64,000 nucleotides of DNA from an uncultured Lachnospiraceae bacterium (GTDB lineage: Bacteria; Bacillota; Clostridia; Lachnospirales; Lachnospiraceae). Positions 24,444 to 32,992 of the stretch are shown one piece after another. Location: NCBI GenBank assembly GCA_947571775.1, contig CANOZK010000005.1:124001-188000 (forward strand). The letters are read 5' to 3'. Position 1 is the first letter of the stretch, and each line of letters opens with the position of its first letter. The position numbers were made by a program, and so were the translations under genes. A model generated the notes under the pieces. The model worked only from the letters and a program-made list of their open reading frames with translations, searched no databases and was not told the DNA's origin.

Positions 24444-26573
24444 TTACATCAGTGGATCCAGTCCAAGTGCAGGATGACCTTTCTCGGTCAGGAATGCAAA
24501 CAATGCTTCTGGATCGGAATCGGTAACGGTCTCATCACCAATCATATCAGCAAAGTTGTCAATTCCATACAGTTCTTTCGCCGTAGCATTCAGTCTGTCA
24601 GCCACTACGTCTTTGAGTTCTTTCGGCATCCATACGATACGCTGGATACCACCCTCGGCTGCCATAAACTTCTTGGAACCAATGAAATGTTTTCCATGTC
24701 CCATGAAACCAGGAGTCTGAACACCACCACCGGTCATAGAAGCCAGTTCTGGGAAAGTCATACCCAGAGGAGTCATACCTGCATACTCACGGTTAGCGAT
24801 AGCCACACCATTGGAGAATGGCTCAATACCGCAGATACACTCGAAGCATCCACAGGAGGTCATTGGGTCTACCATGATGGAGTACATCGTGATTCTCTCC
24901 AGTGCACCCATGGAGTATTTATGTACTGCTTCGTTAAAGGACTCGTAAGCGCCCAGGTTCTCGTCAATCAAACCTACTTTTTCAACAACTTGGCATGCGC
25001 CGTCAGGCTCTAACTCATGGGTAGCTTTCGCATCCAGCCATGAAACAGCACCGCACAGACCAAGTCTCTCAGGAGTAACAATACATACATGAGATGGTGA
25101 GAATGCCTGGCACAGAATACAGGTGTAGAATACATCTACGTTTTCATCTGTCAGACTGGACAGTCTCTCATCACGTTTGTCAAAGGATGCCTGTGCAACT
25201 TCATGACGAAGTCTGCTGCACTCTGCCTGATCGGTATAAACCGTAACCTGGCATTTGTCTACAACGGCTTCAAACTCACCTTTGATCTTCGCATACAGGA
25301 TTTCACCGAAGTGTTTTGCACGGAATCCAGCTTCAAAAGCATCCTTGCTTACACGGATACGGATCATATCCCTCTGTCCGGTATGCATAATGCCCTCAGC
25401 GCCGTTGATCCAAGCATGGAATTTACGCTCAAATACAGGCTCGAAGTCTGGCTGCATCTTCTTGCCGGCTACTTCTACGATAAACGCAATACCATTCTTG
25501 CTTCCCTGTTCAAACTCATCCAGTTCTGGTCCGACAACCTCAATCTTATGATCTTCGATCTCTGTAAGTTCTTTGGTCTGTACCAACTCGAAGGAGTCTA
25601 TACGGGAACCGTCGAATTCCACCTGCATATCGCCACGACGAATGATTTCGCCCTCGAATGCGGTTGCAAATGCAACAGGAATATCTACGTTGGTAACCTT
25701 AATCTTGATGTTACGTGCTTCCAGAGAAGCTTTGTTGAACTTGGATACGTCTGCCAGTTTGATCAAGCTCTTCGGTACAGACGGTGTGTATTCCATATCG
25801 TTGGTGATAACTGGGAAGCCATAGTAAATAGCGCCAGCACCGCAGGCAACGGTCTTTTCATCCAAAGGACCAAAAGCGTTTACAAAGCAGCGGAAACGTT
25901 CAAAATGATATTTCTGCAGACCAACTTTATCACCAGGTGTAATGTTACCAAATACCATAGCAACCCTGGATGCTACGGATACTGCGTGTGCAGCACAGGA
26001 AATGTTATCTCCGATTGGGTATACACGTACATTGAAGCCCATGTTGTAATTCGCTTCTTTCAACTGATCGATGATACCACCAACCAGACATACGAAGTTA
26101 CCCTGTGACTGGTAGCTCTTAACCAGATCTACTGCTTCCTGTACGCTTGGTGCAGCATGAATAATCAAAGCAACACAAGGAATATCGTAAACTACAAGCG
26201 GTACACCCAGCTCACGAAGCTGTGCGTCGGTCATAGCGCCTTCGGAAATTCCTTCATATGGGTCGCCTTCGATATATTTGGTAACCTCCAGGATCTCTGC
26301 TGCAAGAGCAGTAGCAACACCAGATTTGAAGACAGAATCCAGTCTTCTCTCTCTTGGCATCTGTGTTTTAATATACTCAAGACCAGCTTTACATTCTTTC
26401 AGGTTTGTAATCTTGTCTCCGGTTTCTGCATAATATGCTGCCAGAGCATAAGCGGTTTCTGGGAAGCCTACGGCTTTTTCTTCACCATATTTGGCAATCG
26501 CTGCATTTACAGCTTCTTCTGCCTCAGCATACATCTTATCATTTCCATTGAAAACGATATCAAATAATAGCAC
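24444..26573 (-). CDS. acsB: Acetyl-CoA synthase catalytic subunit
   Basis: A 709-aa ACS alpha subunit, full length (about 730 aa in Moorella). It joins CO, the corrinoid methyl group and CoA. The A-cluster is complete: C485, C488, C497 and C507 for [4Fe-4S], and C574-G-C576 for the distal nickel, with the same spacing (3, 9, 10 and 67) as the Moorella enzyme. The conserved SPSHVCIVTPERLGLCGAVS region surrounds the cluster. The start is GTG at 26573, 10 nt after AGGAGG. It lies between cooC and acsD. Confidence 0.97.
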   Translation of the reverse strand: MLLFDIVFNGNDKMYAEAEEAVNAAIAKYGEEKAVGFPETAYALAAYYAETGDKITNLKECKAGLEYIKTQMPRERRLDSVFKSGVATALAAEILEVTKYIEGDPYEGISEGAMTDAQLRELGVPLVVYDIPCVALIIHAAPSVQEAVDLVKSYQSQGNFVCLVGGIIDQLKEANYNMGFNVRVYPIGDNISCAAHAVSVASRVAMVFGNITPGDKVGLQKYHFERFRCFVNAFGPLDEKTVACGAGAIYYGFPVITNDMEYTPSVPKSLIKLADVSKFNKASLEARNIKIKVTNVDIPVAFATAFEGEIIRRGDMQVEFDGSRIDSFELVQTKELTEIEDHKIEVVGPELDEFEQGSKNGIAFIVEVAGKKMQPDFEPVFERKFHAWINGAEGIMHTGQRDMIRIRVSKDAFEAGFRAKHFGEILYAKIKGEFEAVVDKCQVTVYTDQAECSRLRHEVAQASFDKRDERLSSLTDENVDVFYTCILCQAFSPSHVCIVTPERLGLCGAVSWLDAKATHELEPDGACQVVEKVGLIDENLGAYESFNEAVHKYSMGALERITMYSIMVDPMTSCGCFECICGIEPFSNGVAIANREYAGMTPLGMTFPELASMTGGGVQTPGFMGHGKHFIGSKKFMAAEGGIQRIVWMPKELKDVVADRLNATAKELYGIDNFADMIGDETVTDSDPEALFAFLTEKGHPALGLDPLM

Positions 26574-26597
26574 TTTTCAATTACCTCCTACAACGAA

Positions 26598-27362
26598 TCA
26601 TTGATGATCGATTTTTTCTTTTATCATCTCAATTTCTTTGGTTACAGTCTGACTAAAGTCAAAGGGAGATTTTCCCTGACGGTCAGCATCCATCACTTCG
26701 GTATTATAATGAATCATGCCCAGCAAATCTTCTGGAGGGATCTTGGCTTGGATAAATGCTTCGTCTTCTGGTCCCCGAACTTTATTGGCAACCACGCGCA
26801 CCTGCCTGATGCCCAAATCCTCGGCCAAACGCTTCACATTCTTATAAGTCTGCACGCTTCTGGCTCCCGGCTCAATGACTACGATAAACTGATCCATACC
26901 TTCTGTCGTTCCCCTGCCCAGATGTTCCAGGCCGGCTTCCATATCCAGAATGACCACATCGTCCCTCCGAAGCACCATATTGTTGATGATGCGTTTCAGC
27001 ATGACATGCTCTGGACAGACACAGCCTCCGCCTCCGGTTTCCACAGTGCCCAGTACCAACAGTTTTACGCCGTTACATACCTTTCCATAAGCATCTGGAA
27101 TGTCATCCACTTTGGGATTAATCCGATAAAACTGATTATCTGGACTGGCTCCGGTTCGTTCTTCCACCAGTTTTCGCATCCTTGAGATGGGGACAATAGA
27201 ATCCAACGTTTCTTCATCAAATCCCAATGCCAGTCCCAGATTTGCATCCGGATCCACATCTGCGGCCAACACTTTCCTGCCTTCCTGGGCATACAGCCTG
27301 GCCAATGTAGCCGCAAAAGTTGTCTTTCCTACTCCGCCTTTTCCGGTAATTGCAATCTTCAT
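26598..27362 (-). CDS. cooC: CooC/AcsF-type nickel-insertion ATPase
   Basis: A 254-aa MinD-like ATPase with a deviant Walker A GKGGVGKTTFA at residues 7-17, the ADVDPDANLGLALG switch and a CxC pair in GGGGCVCPEHV that can bind metal at the dimer interface. Such proteins load nickel into CODH or ACS. Lying between acsA and acsB it is the best candidate for the AcsF-type factor of ACS. The ATG at 27362 (4 nt after GGAGGG) is preferred over the GTG at 27374. A second paralogue lies upstream of acsA. Confidence 0.92.
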   Translation of the reverse strand: MKIAITGKGGVGKTTFAATLARLYAQEGRKVLAADVDPDANLGLALGFDEETLDSIVPISRMRKLVEERTGASPDNQFYRINPKVDDIPDAYGKVCNGVKLLVLGTVETGGGGCVCPEHVMLKRIINNMVLRRDDVVILDMEAGLEHLGRGTTEGMDQFIVVIEPGARSVQTYKNVKRLAEDLGIRQVRVVANKVRGPEDEAFIQAKIPPEDLLGMIHYNTEVMDADRQGKSPFDFSQTVTKEIEMIKEKIDHQ

Positions 27363-27384
27363 ACATCCCTCCACATTTCTGTCA

Positions 27385-29283
27385 TTAGATACCTAAAGCT
27401 ACTCTCTTCTCTTCGATTTTTTCAATCATCAAATCGCCTAATTTGTCAATATCTTTTTCTACTGTATAGCAAGCCTCTACCCAGTCTTTGATACCGCCCT
27501 TGAGCAGACCATCTACCTCAGAAGAACCATAAGCATAAGGTTCTACGCCAAGATATGTATCAATACCCGTAGATACTACATAGTTACCGATAGATACGGC
27601 TTTCTCAGACATCCACTCTGGTGCACATCCTACCAGCGGAATCTGTGAAACAGTCCATCCAGAATGTTTCGCGATATTTGAGGCAAGAATCATCATACGG
27701 CTGATATCTACGCAGGAACCCATATGCAAAACTGGAGGAATGTCGGCCAGTTCACATACTCTTCTGATACCAGCGCCCACGATATCTGTATGAATTACTT
27801 CTTTGTCCATAAGACCTGCTCTGGCTGCTGCCTGTGCGGAACATCCAGACAATACCAGGATAATATCGTTTTTCAGCAGTTTCTTCATCAGTTCAATGTG
27901 TGCAGCATCCGGACGAACTTTCGGGTTGTTACATCCAACCATAGCCACTGCTCCACGAAGAACACCAGATTTCACACAGTCAACCAGAGGCAGTGTAGTA
28001 CCCAGATCGTCAACCTGAGAGTTGGTTACGCCGTCCAGTTTGTGAATGATTTCTTCATAAGAGTATCCTACATATGCTTTCTGTTTCATCTGCGGAATAT
28101 GTACGAGCTCTTTCTTTCTGTTCTGGAAGTTCTCAATCGCTGTTTTCACGATAGCCTTTGCATTCTCGCCTGCTGTATGAGAATTAAATCTGATAAAGTC
28201 AGACTCTGGCATCTGCGCAATCGGTGATGTGGTGATAAATTTTGTATGGAAACATTTGCTCAACGGTCCAAGAGCTGGGAAGATACACTGCACGTCTACG
28301 ACGATTGCTTCACAAGCTCCGGTCAGAACAACGTTCTCCTGCTGCAAATAGTTACCAGCCATCGGAATTCCACGACGCATTGCTACTTCGTTGGAAGTAC
28401 AGCAAACACCGGATACGGTAATGCCCTGTGCGCCTTTTTCCTTAGCGTAAGCGATCATTTCTGGATCTTCTGCATACTCGCAGATCATCTCAGAAAGTGA
28501 CGGATCGTGTCCATGAACCACGATGTTTACATTTTCTTCTACCATAACACCCAAGTTTGCTTCTGTTTCCATTTCCTTAGGTGTTCCAAACATTACGTCA
28601 GAGAATTCTGTTCCCATCATGGAACCGCCCCATCCATCGGACAGACCAACTCTTAACGCCTGGCGAACCAGAGCTTCCGGTTTGGAAGAACATCCTACGT
28701 GAGACATATGCAGAGAACAGGAAACCTCTCTGTCGATTGCACGAGGAACGATTTCTTCTCTTTCCCAGATTTCCTGGGTATGTTTGTCTGCTCTCTTTAA
28801 GAATCTCTGTGTTCCAAAAGGTTTACCATATTCCATCAAACCTGTTTCAGCCACTTCATGAGCCAGATCGTAGATGTCTTTACCCTCTGTCTCGATGTCC
28901 CACTCTTTTGCGATCCGGATCAGTTTCTCAGGATCTTTAACTTTGTAGTTTCCATCCGCTGATGTCTCATACAGGGTATGGCAGATTTCACGTCCGTGAT
29001 CGGAATGGGTTGCAGCGCCGCCTGCTGTAAATCTCAGGAAATTTCTACCAACGATTCCATGAACATCACATCCACAGATACCTCTTGGCGCTTTCGCAGT
29101 AATACGGCATGGTCCCATAGAACAAATCTTACAGCATGCGCCAGATTCACCAAACTTACAGTGGGGAGTCTGGTTTTTTACACGCATCTGCCAAGAATCG
29201 GCACCAACTTTTGCCCCAGTCTCCAGAAGCCGCTCGGTAGCCGCCTCAAATTCTTCCACTGTGGTTAACTTGAACTCACTCAT
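27385..29283 (-). CDS. acsA: Carbon monoxide dehydrogenase catalytic subunit
   Basis: A 632-aa Ni-Fe CODH (CooS/AcsA type), which reduces CO2 to CO for acetyl-CoA synthase. The N-terminal cysteines C42, C50, C51, C54, C59, C70 and C72 supply the D- and B-clusters, with CSMGPCRI typical. Later cysteine-rich segments such as GVCCTSNEVAMRRG and VGCNNPKVR supply C-cluster ligands. The ATG at 29283 follows AAGGAGG and a good promoter is 45 bp upstream. It is the first gene of the strongly expressed acsA-cooC-acsBDCE block. Confidence 0.97.
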   Translation of the reverse strand: MSEFKLTTVEEFEAATERLLETGAKVGADSWQMRVKNQTPHCKFGESGACCKICSMGPCRITAKAPRGICGCDVHGIVGRNFLRFTAGGAATHSDHGREICHTLYETSADGNYKVKDPEKLIRIAKEWDIETEGKDIYDLAHEVAETGLMEYGKPFGTQRFLKRADKHTQEIWEREEIVPRAIDREVSCSLHMSHVGCSSKPEALVRQALRVGLSDGWGGSMMGTEFSDVMFGTPKEMETEANLGVMVEENVNIVVHGHDPSLSEMICEYAEDPEMIAYAKEKGAQGITVSGVCCTSNEVAMRRGIPMAGNYLQQENVVLTGACEAIVVDVQCIFPALGPLSKCFHTKFITTSPIAQMPESDFIRFNSHTAGENAKAIVKTAIENFQNRKKELVHIPQMKQKAYVGYSYEEIIHKLDGVTNSQVDDLGTTLPLVDCVKSGVLRGAVAMVGCNNPKVRPDAAHIELMKKLLKNDIILVLSGCSAQAAARAGLMDKEVIHTDIVGAGIRRVCELADIPPVLHMGSCVDISRMMILASNIAKHSGWTVSQIPLVGCAPEWMSEKAVSIGNYVVSTGIDTYLGVEPYAYGSSEVDGLLKGGIKDWVEACYTVEKDIDKLGDLMIEKIEEKRVALGI

Positions 29284-29324
29284 TAATAAACCTCCTTAGA
29301 ATAAATGTGGCATTCTCATCTAAT

Positions 29325-29353
29325 AATATAATCGATTTAACGAGGAATGTAAA
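29325..29353 (-). promoter_or_regulatory. Promoter of acsA inside the acetogenesis operon
   Basis: On the minus strand TTTACA (29348-29353), a 17-bp spacer and TATATT (29325-29330). It places transcription start near 29318. The flanks carry related 9-bp repeats, GGCATTCTC at 29309 and GCCATTCTC at 29391, one on each side of the promoter, which could bind a regulator. Confidence 0.65.
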
Positions 29354-29401
29354 CCCCTGAAATTTTTTCCCTCTGCAATAAGGGTGAATGCCATTCTCGC
29401 T

Positions 29402-30172
29402 TTACAAGTGCAGTTTCTGTACAATATCCCGAACAGCCTTCTTTACTGGCGAATCGTTCGGAAGCTGTACGGTTGGCTTTCCGTCACAGTCAAATTCATA
29501 GACTGTATCGTCGTGGGGAACTACCCCCAGCAATTCAAGCCCCTGCTTTTCAATTTCTTCCCGCGTACCCTGGTTCAATTCCCCGTTGGGCGCCCGGTTT
29601 ACGATCAGGCCCACGGTCTTTGGCTTCATGCCACAGTCCCGAATCAACTGAGCAATACGCCCCACGGCCTGTACGCCTCTTCTGGAGCAGTCACTGACTA
29701 AAATCGCTGTCTCCATGCTGGGCAAAATACCACGGCTGATATGCTCCATGCCCGCCTCATTATCCACAACAAAAACCGGATAATTGTTCTGCAACTTGGT
29801 AAGCTGCGACTGAAGCAGTCCATTTACGAAACAGTAACAGCCTTTTCCCTGGGTACGTCCCATAACCAACATATCAAAATCATCATCTTCAATGATCGCC
29901 TGCTGAAATTGAATCTCAGCATAGTCTGCTTTTGACATACTGGGGGGGATCGGACTTTCCTTTGCGATCTCCGCTTGGGCTATTTCTTCGCGGATATCCC
30001 CCAGGGTTTTCTCCACTTCCACGCCCAAAACTTCATTCAGGTTGGAATTTGCGTCCGCATCTACTGCCAGAATCGGACCTTTCCCCATTTCGCCAAGATA
30101 TTGGATGATCAGCCCGCATAAAGTTGTCTTCCCTACTCCGCCTTTGCCGGCGACAGCAATTACATGTGCCAT
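29402..30172 (-). CDS. cooC: CooC-type nickel-insertion ATPase, second copy
   Basis: A 256-aa MinD-like ATPase: GKGGVGKTTLCGLII, AVDADANSNLNEVLGV, and a CxC pair in GKGCYCFVNGLL. It is clearly divergent from the copy at 26598, so a distinct target is likely; standing just upstream of acsA, CODH maturation is the obvious guess. The acsA promoter lies after it, so it belongs to the weaker upstream part of the operon with metF. Confidence 0.9.
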   Translation of the reverse strand: MAHVIAVAGKGGVGKTTLCGLIIQYLGEMGKGPILAVDADANSNLNEVLGVEVEKTLGDIREEIAQAEIAKESPIPPSMSKADYAEIQFQQAIIEDDDFDMLVMGRTQGKGCYCFVNGLLQSQLTKLQNNYPVFVVDNEAGMEHISRGILPSMETAILVSDCSRRGVQAVGRIAQLIRDCGMKPKTVGLIVNRAPNGELNQGTREEIEKQGLELLGVVPHDDTVYEFDCDGKPTVQLPNDSPVKKAVRDIVQKLHL

Positions 30173-30236
30173 CAGGTTCCCTCCAAAATCACATTGTTTT
30201 TTTGTAAAACTTTAACTATTCAATGATACTTCCTTC

Positions 30237-30265
30237 ATAGTCACAAACAATGCGCCAGTGACTAT
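30237..30265 (-). promoter_or_regulatory. Inverted repeat upstream of the second cooC
   Basis: Eight-bp arms ATAGTCAC (30237-30244) and GTGACTAT (30258-30265) around 13 bp, in the 144-bp gap between metF and cooC. It could be an operator or an RNA hairpin; no convincing promoter accompanies it. Confidence 0.4.
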
Positions 30266-30316
30266 AAAATATATCCCACGGCCGCCAAACTTTCGCAGGC
30301 AACCGTATGTAAACGC

Positions 30317-31231
30317 TCAGACAACTGAGCGGATACCGGCTTTTTTCAAAATTTCTGTGGAATTCTCCCAGGTATTCAGCGCATATAAGTGGATGCCTTC
30401 CACACCTAAAGCCATATATTGCAGAATCTGATCCACCGTGTACTCGATTCCCTCTTCCCGGAACGCGTCCAGAACGTCCTGGCGCTTCTTCCCTTCTGCA
30501 TCCGTGTCAAACCAATGATGCGATATGATTTCTGCCAGCCTGCGGGGAATTGCGCATCCATTGCGGGACAAACACATATTGATCACAGATTCCCTGTTCA
30601 AAACAGGCATGACGCCCACATCAACTGGCATGGTTATGCCTGCGGATCGAATCGCGTCCAGCCAATATTCAAACTGCTCCATATCAAAGGTAAGCTGCGT
30701 CATAATGTAATCTGCGCCCTCATCTTGCTTTTGTTTCAGATGAGCGATATCCGCTTCCAGGGACCTGCAGGAAATATGCCCTTCCGGCGAACCGGCCACG
30801 GCAATTTCAAATTTATCCCCAAATTCTTTACGGACGAAACTGACCAGATCCACAGCATAGGAAAAATCTCCTCCTGTACCTGTCCACCCGTTAGGAAGGT
30901 CGCCCCTCACCGCCAGCATATGATCGATTCCATTATCCAGATAATTCTGAAGTTTTTCTCTGATATCTTCTTTCATGCTGCCAATGCAGGTGAAATGGGT
31001 GACCGGAACCGTATCGTTGTCCGCCTCCCGAATCATCTTGCAGACATCCATATTCCTGCCTACATTCGTTCCGCCGGCCCCATATGTACATGAGATATAG
31101 TCCGGCCGGAAAGCATATAAGTGATCCAGACAATCTTTCAGCTTATCCAATCCTTTATCTGTTTTCGGCGGGAACACTTCAAACGAAAGAAGCGTCCTTT
31201 CCTTCATCCTCTCTGCCAAACGCTTGCTCAT
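30317..31231 (-). CDS. metF: Methylenetetrahydrofolate reductase
   Basis: A 304-aa MetF, FAD-dependent TIM barrel that reduces methylene-THF to methyl-THF. Landmarks: the catalytic glutamate in LSFEVFPPK, the CTYGAGGT loop, LAVRGDLP and the C-terminal EGIHLYALN. Many acetogens pair MetF with a zinc-containing MetV; no metV is adjacent here. The gene lies between cooT and the second cooC in the operon. Confidence 0.94.
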   Translation of the reverse strand: MSKRLAERMKERTLLSFEVFPPKTDKGLDKLKDCLDHLYAFRPDYISCTYGAGGTNVGRNMDVCKMIREADNDTVPVTHFTCIGSMKEDIREKLQNYLDNGIDHMLAVRGDLPNGWTGTGGDFSYAVDLVSFVRKEFGDKFEIAVAGSPEGHISCRSLEADIAHLKQKQDEGADYIMTQLTFDMEQFEYWLDAIRSAGITMPVDVGVMPVLNRESVINMCLSRNGCAIPRRLAEIISHHWFDTDAEGKKRQDVLDAFREEGIEYTVDQILQYMALGVEGIHLYALNTWENSTEILKKAGIRSVV

Positions 31232-31285
31232 ACTGCTTTTCCCTCTGTGAAAACCACTTTGCCATTCTTCTTACTCGATTTATAT

Positions 31286-31471
31286 TCAGTCTGCGCATTC
31301 CAGCTCTACAATGCTGTTTGCCAGGTCCACCATACGAATGGATCCCTGCACTTCCTTCTCATCCCCCATAACATCCCGAATCCGAAGCATATCGCCTTCC
31401 ACATCAATCCGGCTTACGTTTTTGAGGATTGTGCTTCCGTCCCTCTTCCTGATTACCGTTGCCAAGCACAT
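31286..31471 (-). CDS. cooT: CooT-type nickel-binding protein
   Basis: A 61-aa protein with the CooT pattern MCLATVIRKRDG ... VEGDMLRIRDVMGDEKEV ... LANSIVELE. In Rhodospirillum rubrum CooT is a homodimer that binds one Ni(II), with Cys2 important, and works with CooC and CooJ in CODH maturation; Cys2 is present here. A strong AAAGGAGG site precedes the ATG. It begins 3 bp after the His-rich gene, so the two are co-translated. Confidence 0.88.
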   Translation of the reverse strand: MCLATVIRKRDGSTILKNVSRIDVEGDMLRIRDVMGDEKEVQGSIRMVDLANSIVELECAD

Positions 31472-31474
31472 GCT

Positions 31475-31819
31475 TTATGCCTCCTTTATCAGTTCTTTCA
31501 CTTGAGTCAAAGCCAGGCTGAAACGCATATTGGCCTTCTGGAAATCTGCTACGCCGTCCCGGATAGTCCTGGCCGCATCATACATATCCAGCTTTTCCAG
31601 ATTATCCGCCATCTGATCCAGTTCCGCCGCGTGGTGCTCATTATGCTGAACCATATAGGCGAGCAAAGCTACGGTTTCTTTCTTGGGATCTCCGCCACCG
31701 TGAGGACATTGCCCCTCTCCGTGATGGCCGCAGTGCTCATGATGGCCATGAGGGCAATCTTCTCCGTGTCCATGGTCATGGGAAATCACATTGCCATTCT
31801 CGTCTTTAATTAAGTGCAT
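31475..31819 (-). CDS. His/Cys-rich metal-binding protein (CooJ-like role)
   Basis: A 114-aa protein. Residues 1-43 hold eleven histidines and three cysteines in short HGHG, HGHHEHCGHH and CPHGGG blocks; the rest is a predicted helical hairpin with a further HNEHH. It is the first gene of the acetogenesis operon, directly before cooT. R. rubrum CooJ is a His-rich nickel chaperone encoded with cooC and cooT, but has its His-rich tail at the C-terminus, so this looks like a functional counterpart rather than a clear homologue. Nickel storage or delivery is inferred. The ATG at 31819 follows AAAGGAGCAGGAG. Confidence 0.8.
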   Translation of the reverse strand: MHLIKDENGNVISHDHGHGEDCPHGHHEHCGHHGEGQCPHGGGDPKKETVALLAYMVQHNEHHAAELDQMADNLEKLDMYDAARTIRDGVADFQKANMRFSLALTQVKELIKEA

Positions 31820-31902
31820 CTCCTGCTCCTTTCCATTAACCCGGCTCCCACAAAAACTTGTAGGAAATCCTTCTCGTGACATGAATTTATCAAGTGCTTG
31901 TA

Positions 31903-31931
31903 ATTATACAACCTTATCAAATTTTTTTCAA
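31903..31931 (-). promoter_or_regulatory. Main upstream promoter of the acetogenesis operon
   Basis: Minus strand: TTGAAA (31926-31931), 17-bp spacer, TATAAT (31903-31908). Transcription from about 31896 leaves a 77-nt leader. An imperfect inverted repeat, AGGAATTC and GAATTTCT with 6 bp between, lies some 40 bp upstream (about 31970-31991) and might be a regulator site. The rest of the 31820-32132 gap is AT-rich without genes. Confidence 0.7.
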
Positions 31932-32132
31932 GGAAATCTTATTAATTTTTTATAAAAAACAGAAATTCTTTTTTGGAATTCCTGATCAAATTGTGCAAAA
32001 ACGCCCATTATGTGCCGATTCTCCTTTGATGGATTTATTATTTTTGTAATACTTTTCTTGCATTAACTTCACATTTATATGTTATACTCCACCAATATAT
32101 TCTCCCATCTTACACCAGTTAAGGAGGTTCTC

Positions 32133-32963
32133 ATGACAACGAAATTCATAAAATTAAATTCCGAAAATGAAATGCCCCTTTTGGGGCTTGGCGTATATAA
32201 AGCAACCGGAGAACGGGAAGTGGAGCGTGCCATCGGCTATGCGGTAAACGCCGGATACCGACTGATTGACACCGCGTCCGCCTACAAAAACGAGGATGGA
32301 GTAGGCCGCGGCATCCGGGAGTGCCACGTCCCACGCAGCGACTTGTTTATCACTACCAAAATCTGGAATAACGCCCAGCGGTTAGGCGATGTAGAAGGTT
32401 CTTTCGCCAGAAGCCTGGAACGTCTGATGACCGATTATGTCGATCTTTATCTGATCCACTGGCCGGTTCCCGGCTGCTATTTAAGTACTTGGAAGGAATT
32501 GGAAAATCTATATAAACAGGGCCGGGCGCGCTCCATCGGCGTCAGCAATTTTGAAATCCGCCATCTGGAGGAGCTGGCCAGCGTCTCAGATATCACGCCA
32601 GCCGTCAATCAGATCGAATTTCATCCTTATTGGTATCAGAAAAAACTAGTCGAGTACTGCCAATCCAAAGGAATTGTTGTACAGGCTTACGCACCTCTCG
32701 CCCGCGGCGCCTATTTAGACGACGATGTGATCTGTATCCTGGCCACAAAATACGGGAAGACGCCGGCCCAAATTGGTCTGCGCTGGATTTTGCAAAAGGG
32801 CGTAGCCGTCATCCCCAAATCCACTCAGGAAGAGCGCATCATCAGCAATGGAGATATTTTTGATTTTGTGCTGGAAGACGAGGATGTCGACGCCATCGAC
32901 CAGCTCAACCGGGACTTCCGCAGCGCATCCCTCCCGGACGACTTAAAGGATGTGTCCTTCTGA
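32133..32963 (+). CDS. Aldo/keto reductase
   Basis: A 276-aa NAD(P)H-dependent aldo/keto reductase with the catalytic tetrad spread through GYRLIDTASAYKNE (Asp, Tyr), TTKIWN (Lys) and LIHWPVP (His). The C-terminal IPKSTQEERI binds the cofactor 2'-phosphate. The physiological substrate is not apparent. The ATG at 32133 follows AAGGAGG; a weak promoter (TTGCAT 32058, TATACT 32083, 19-bp spacer) is upstream. It is divergent from the acetogenesis operon. Confidence 0.9.
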   Translation: MTTKFIKLNSENEMPLLGLGVYKATGEREVERAIGYAVNAGYRLIDTASAYKNEDGVGRGIRECHVPRSDLFITTKIWNNAQRLGDVEGSFARSLERLMTDYVDLYLIHWPVPGCYLSTWKELENLYKQGRARSIGVSNFEIRHLEELASVSDITPAVNQIEFHPYWYQKKLVEYCQSKGIVVQAYAPLARGAYLDDDVICILATKYGKTPAQIGLRWILQKGVAVIPKSTQEERIISNGDIFDFVLEDEDVDAIDQLNRDFRSASLPDDLKDVSF

Positions 32964-32992
32964 CACCTGCAAGGCAAATCCTGCCTGCCCCC

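Noticed and set aside
25203-26108. 301-aa plus-strand frame opposite acsB
   Set aside because: acsB on the other strand is complete with all A-cluster ligands; the long antisense frame comes from its codon bias.
32058-32088. TTGCAT-19-TATACT as a confident promoter of the aldo/keto reductase gene
   Set aside because: The 19-bp spacer and weak -35 make it doubtful; mentioned only in the gene entry.
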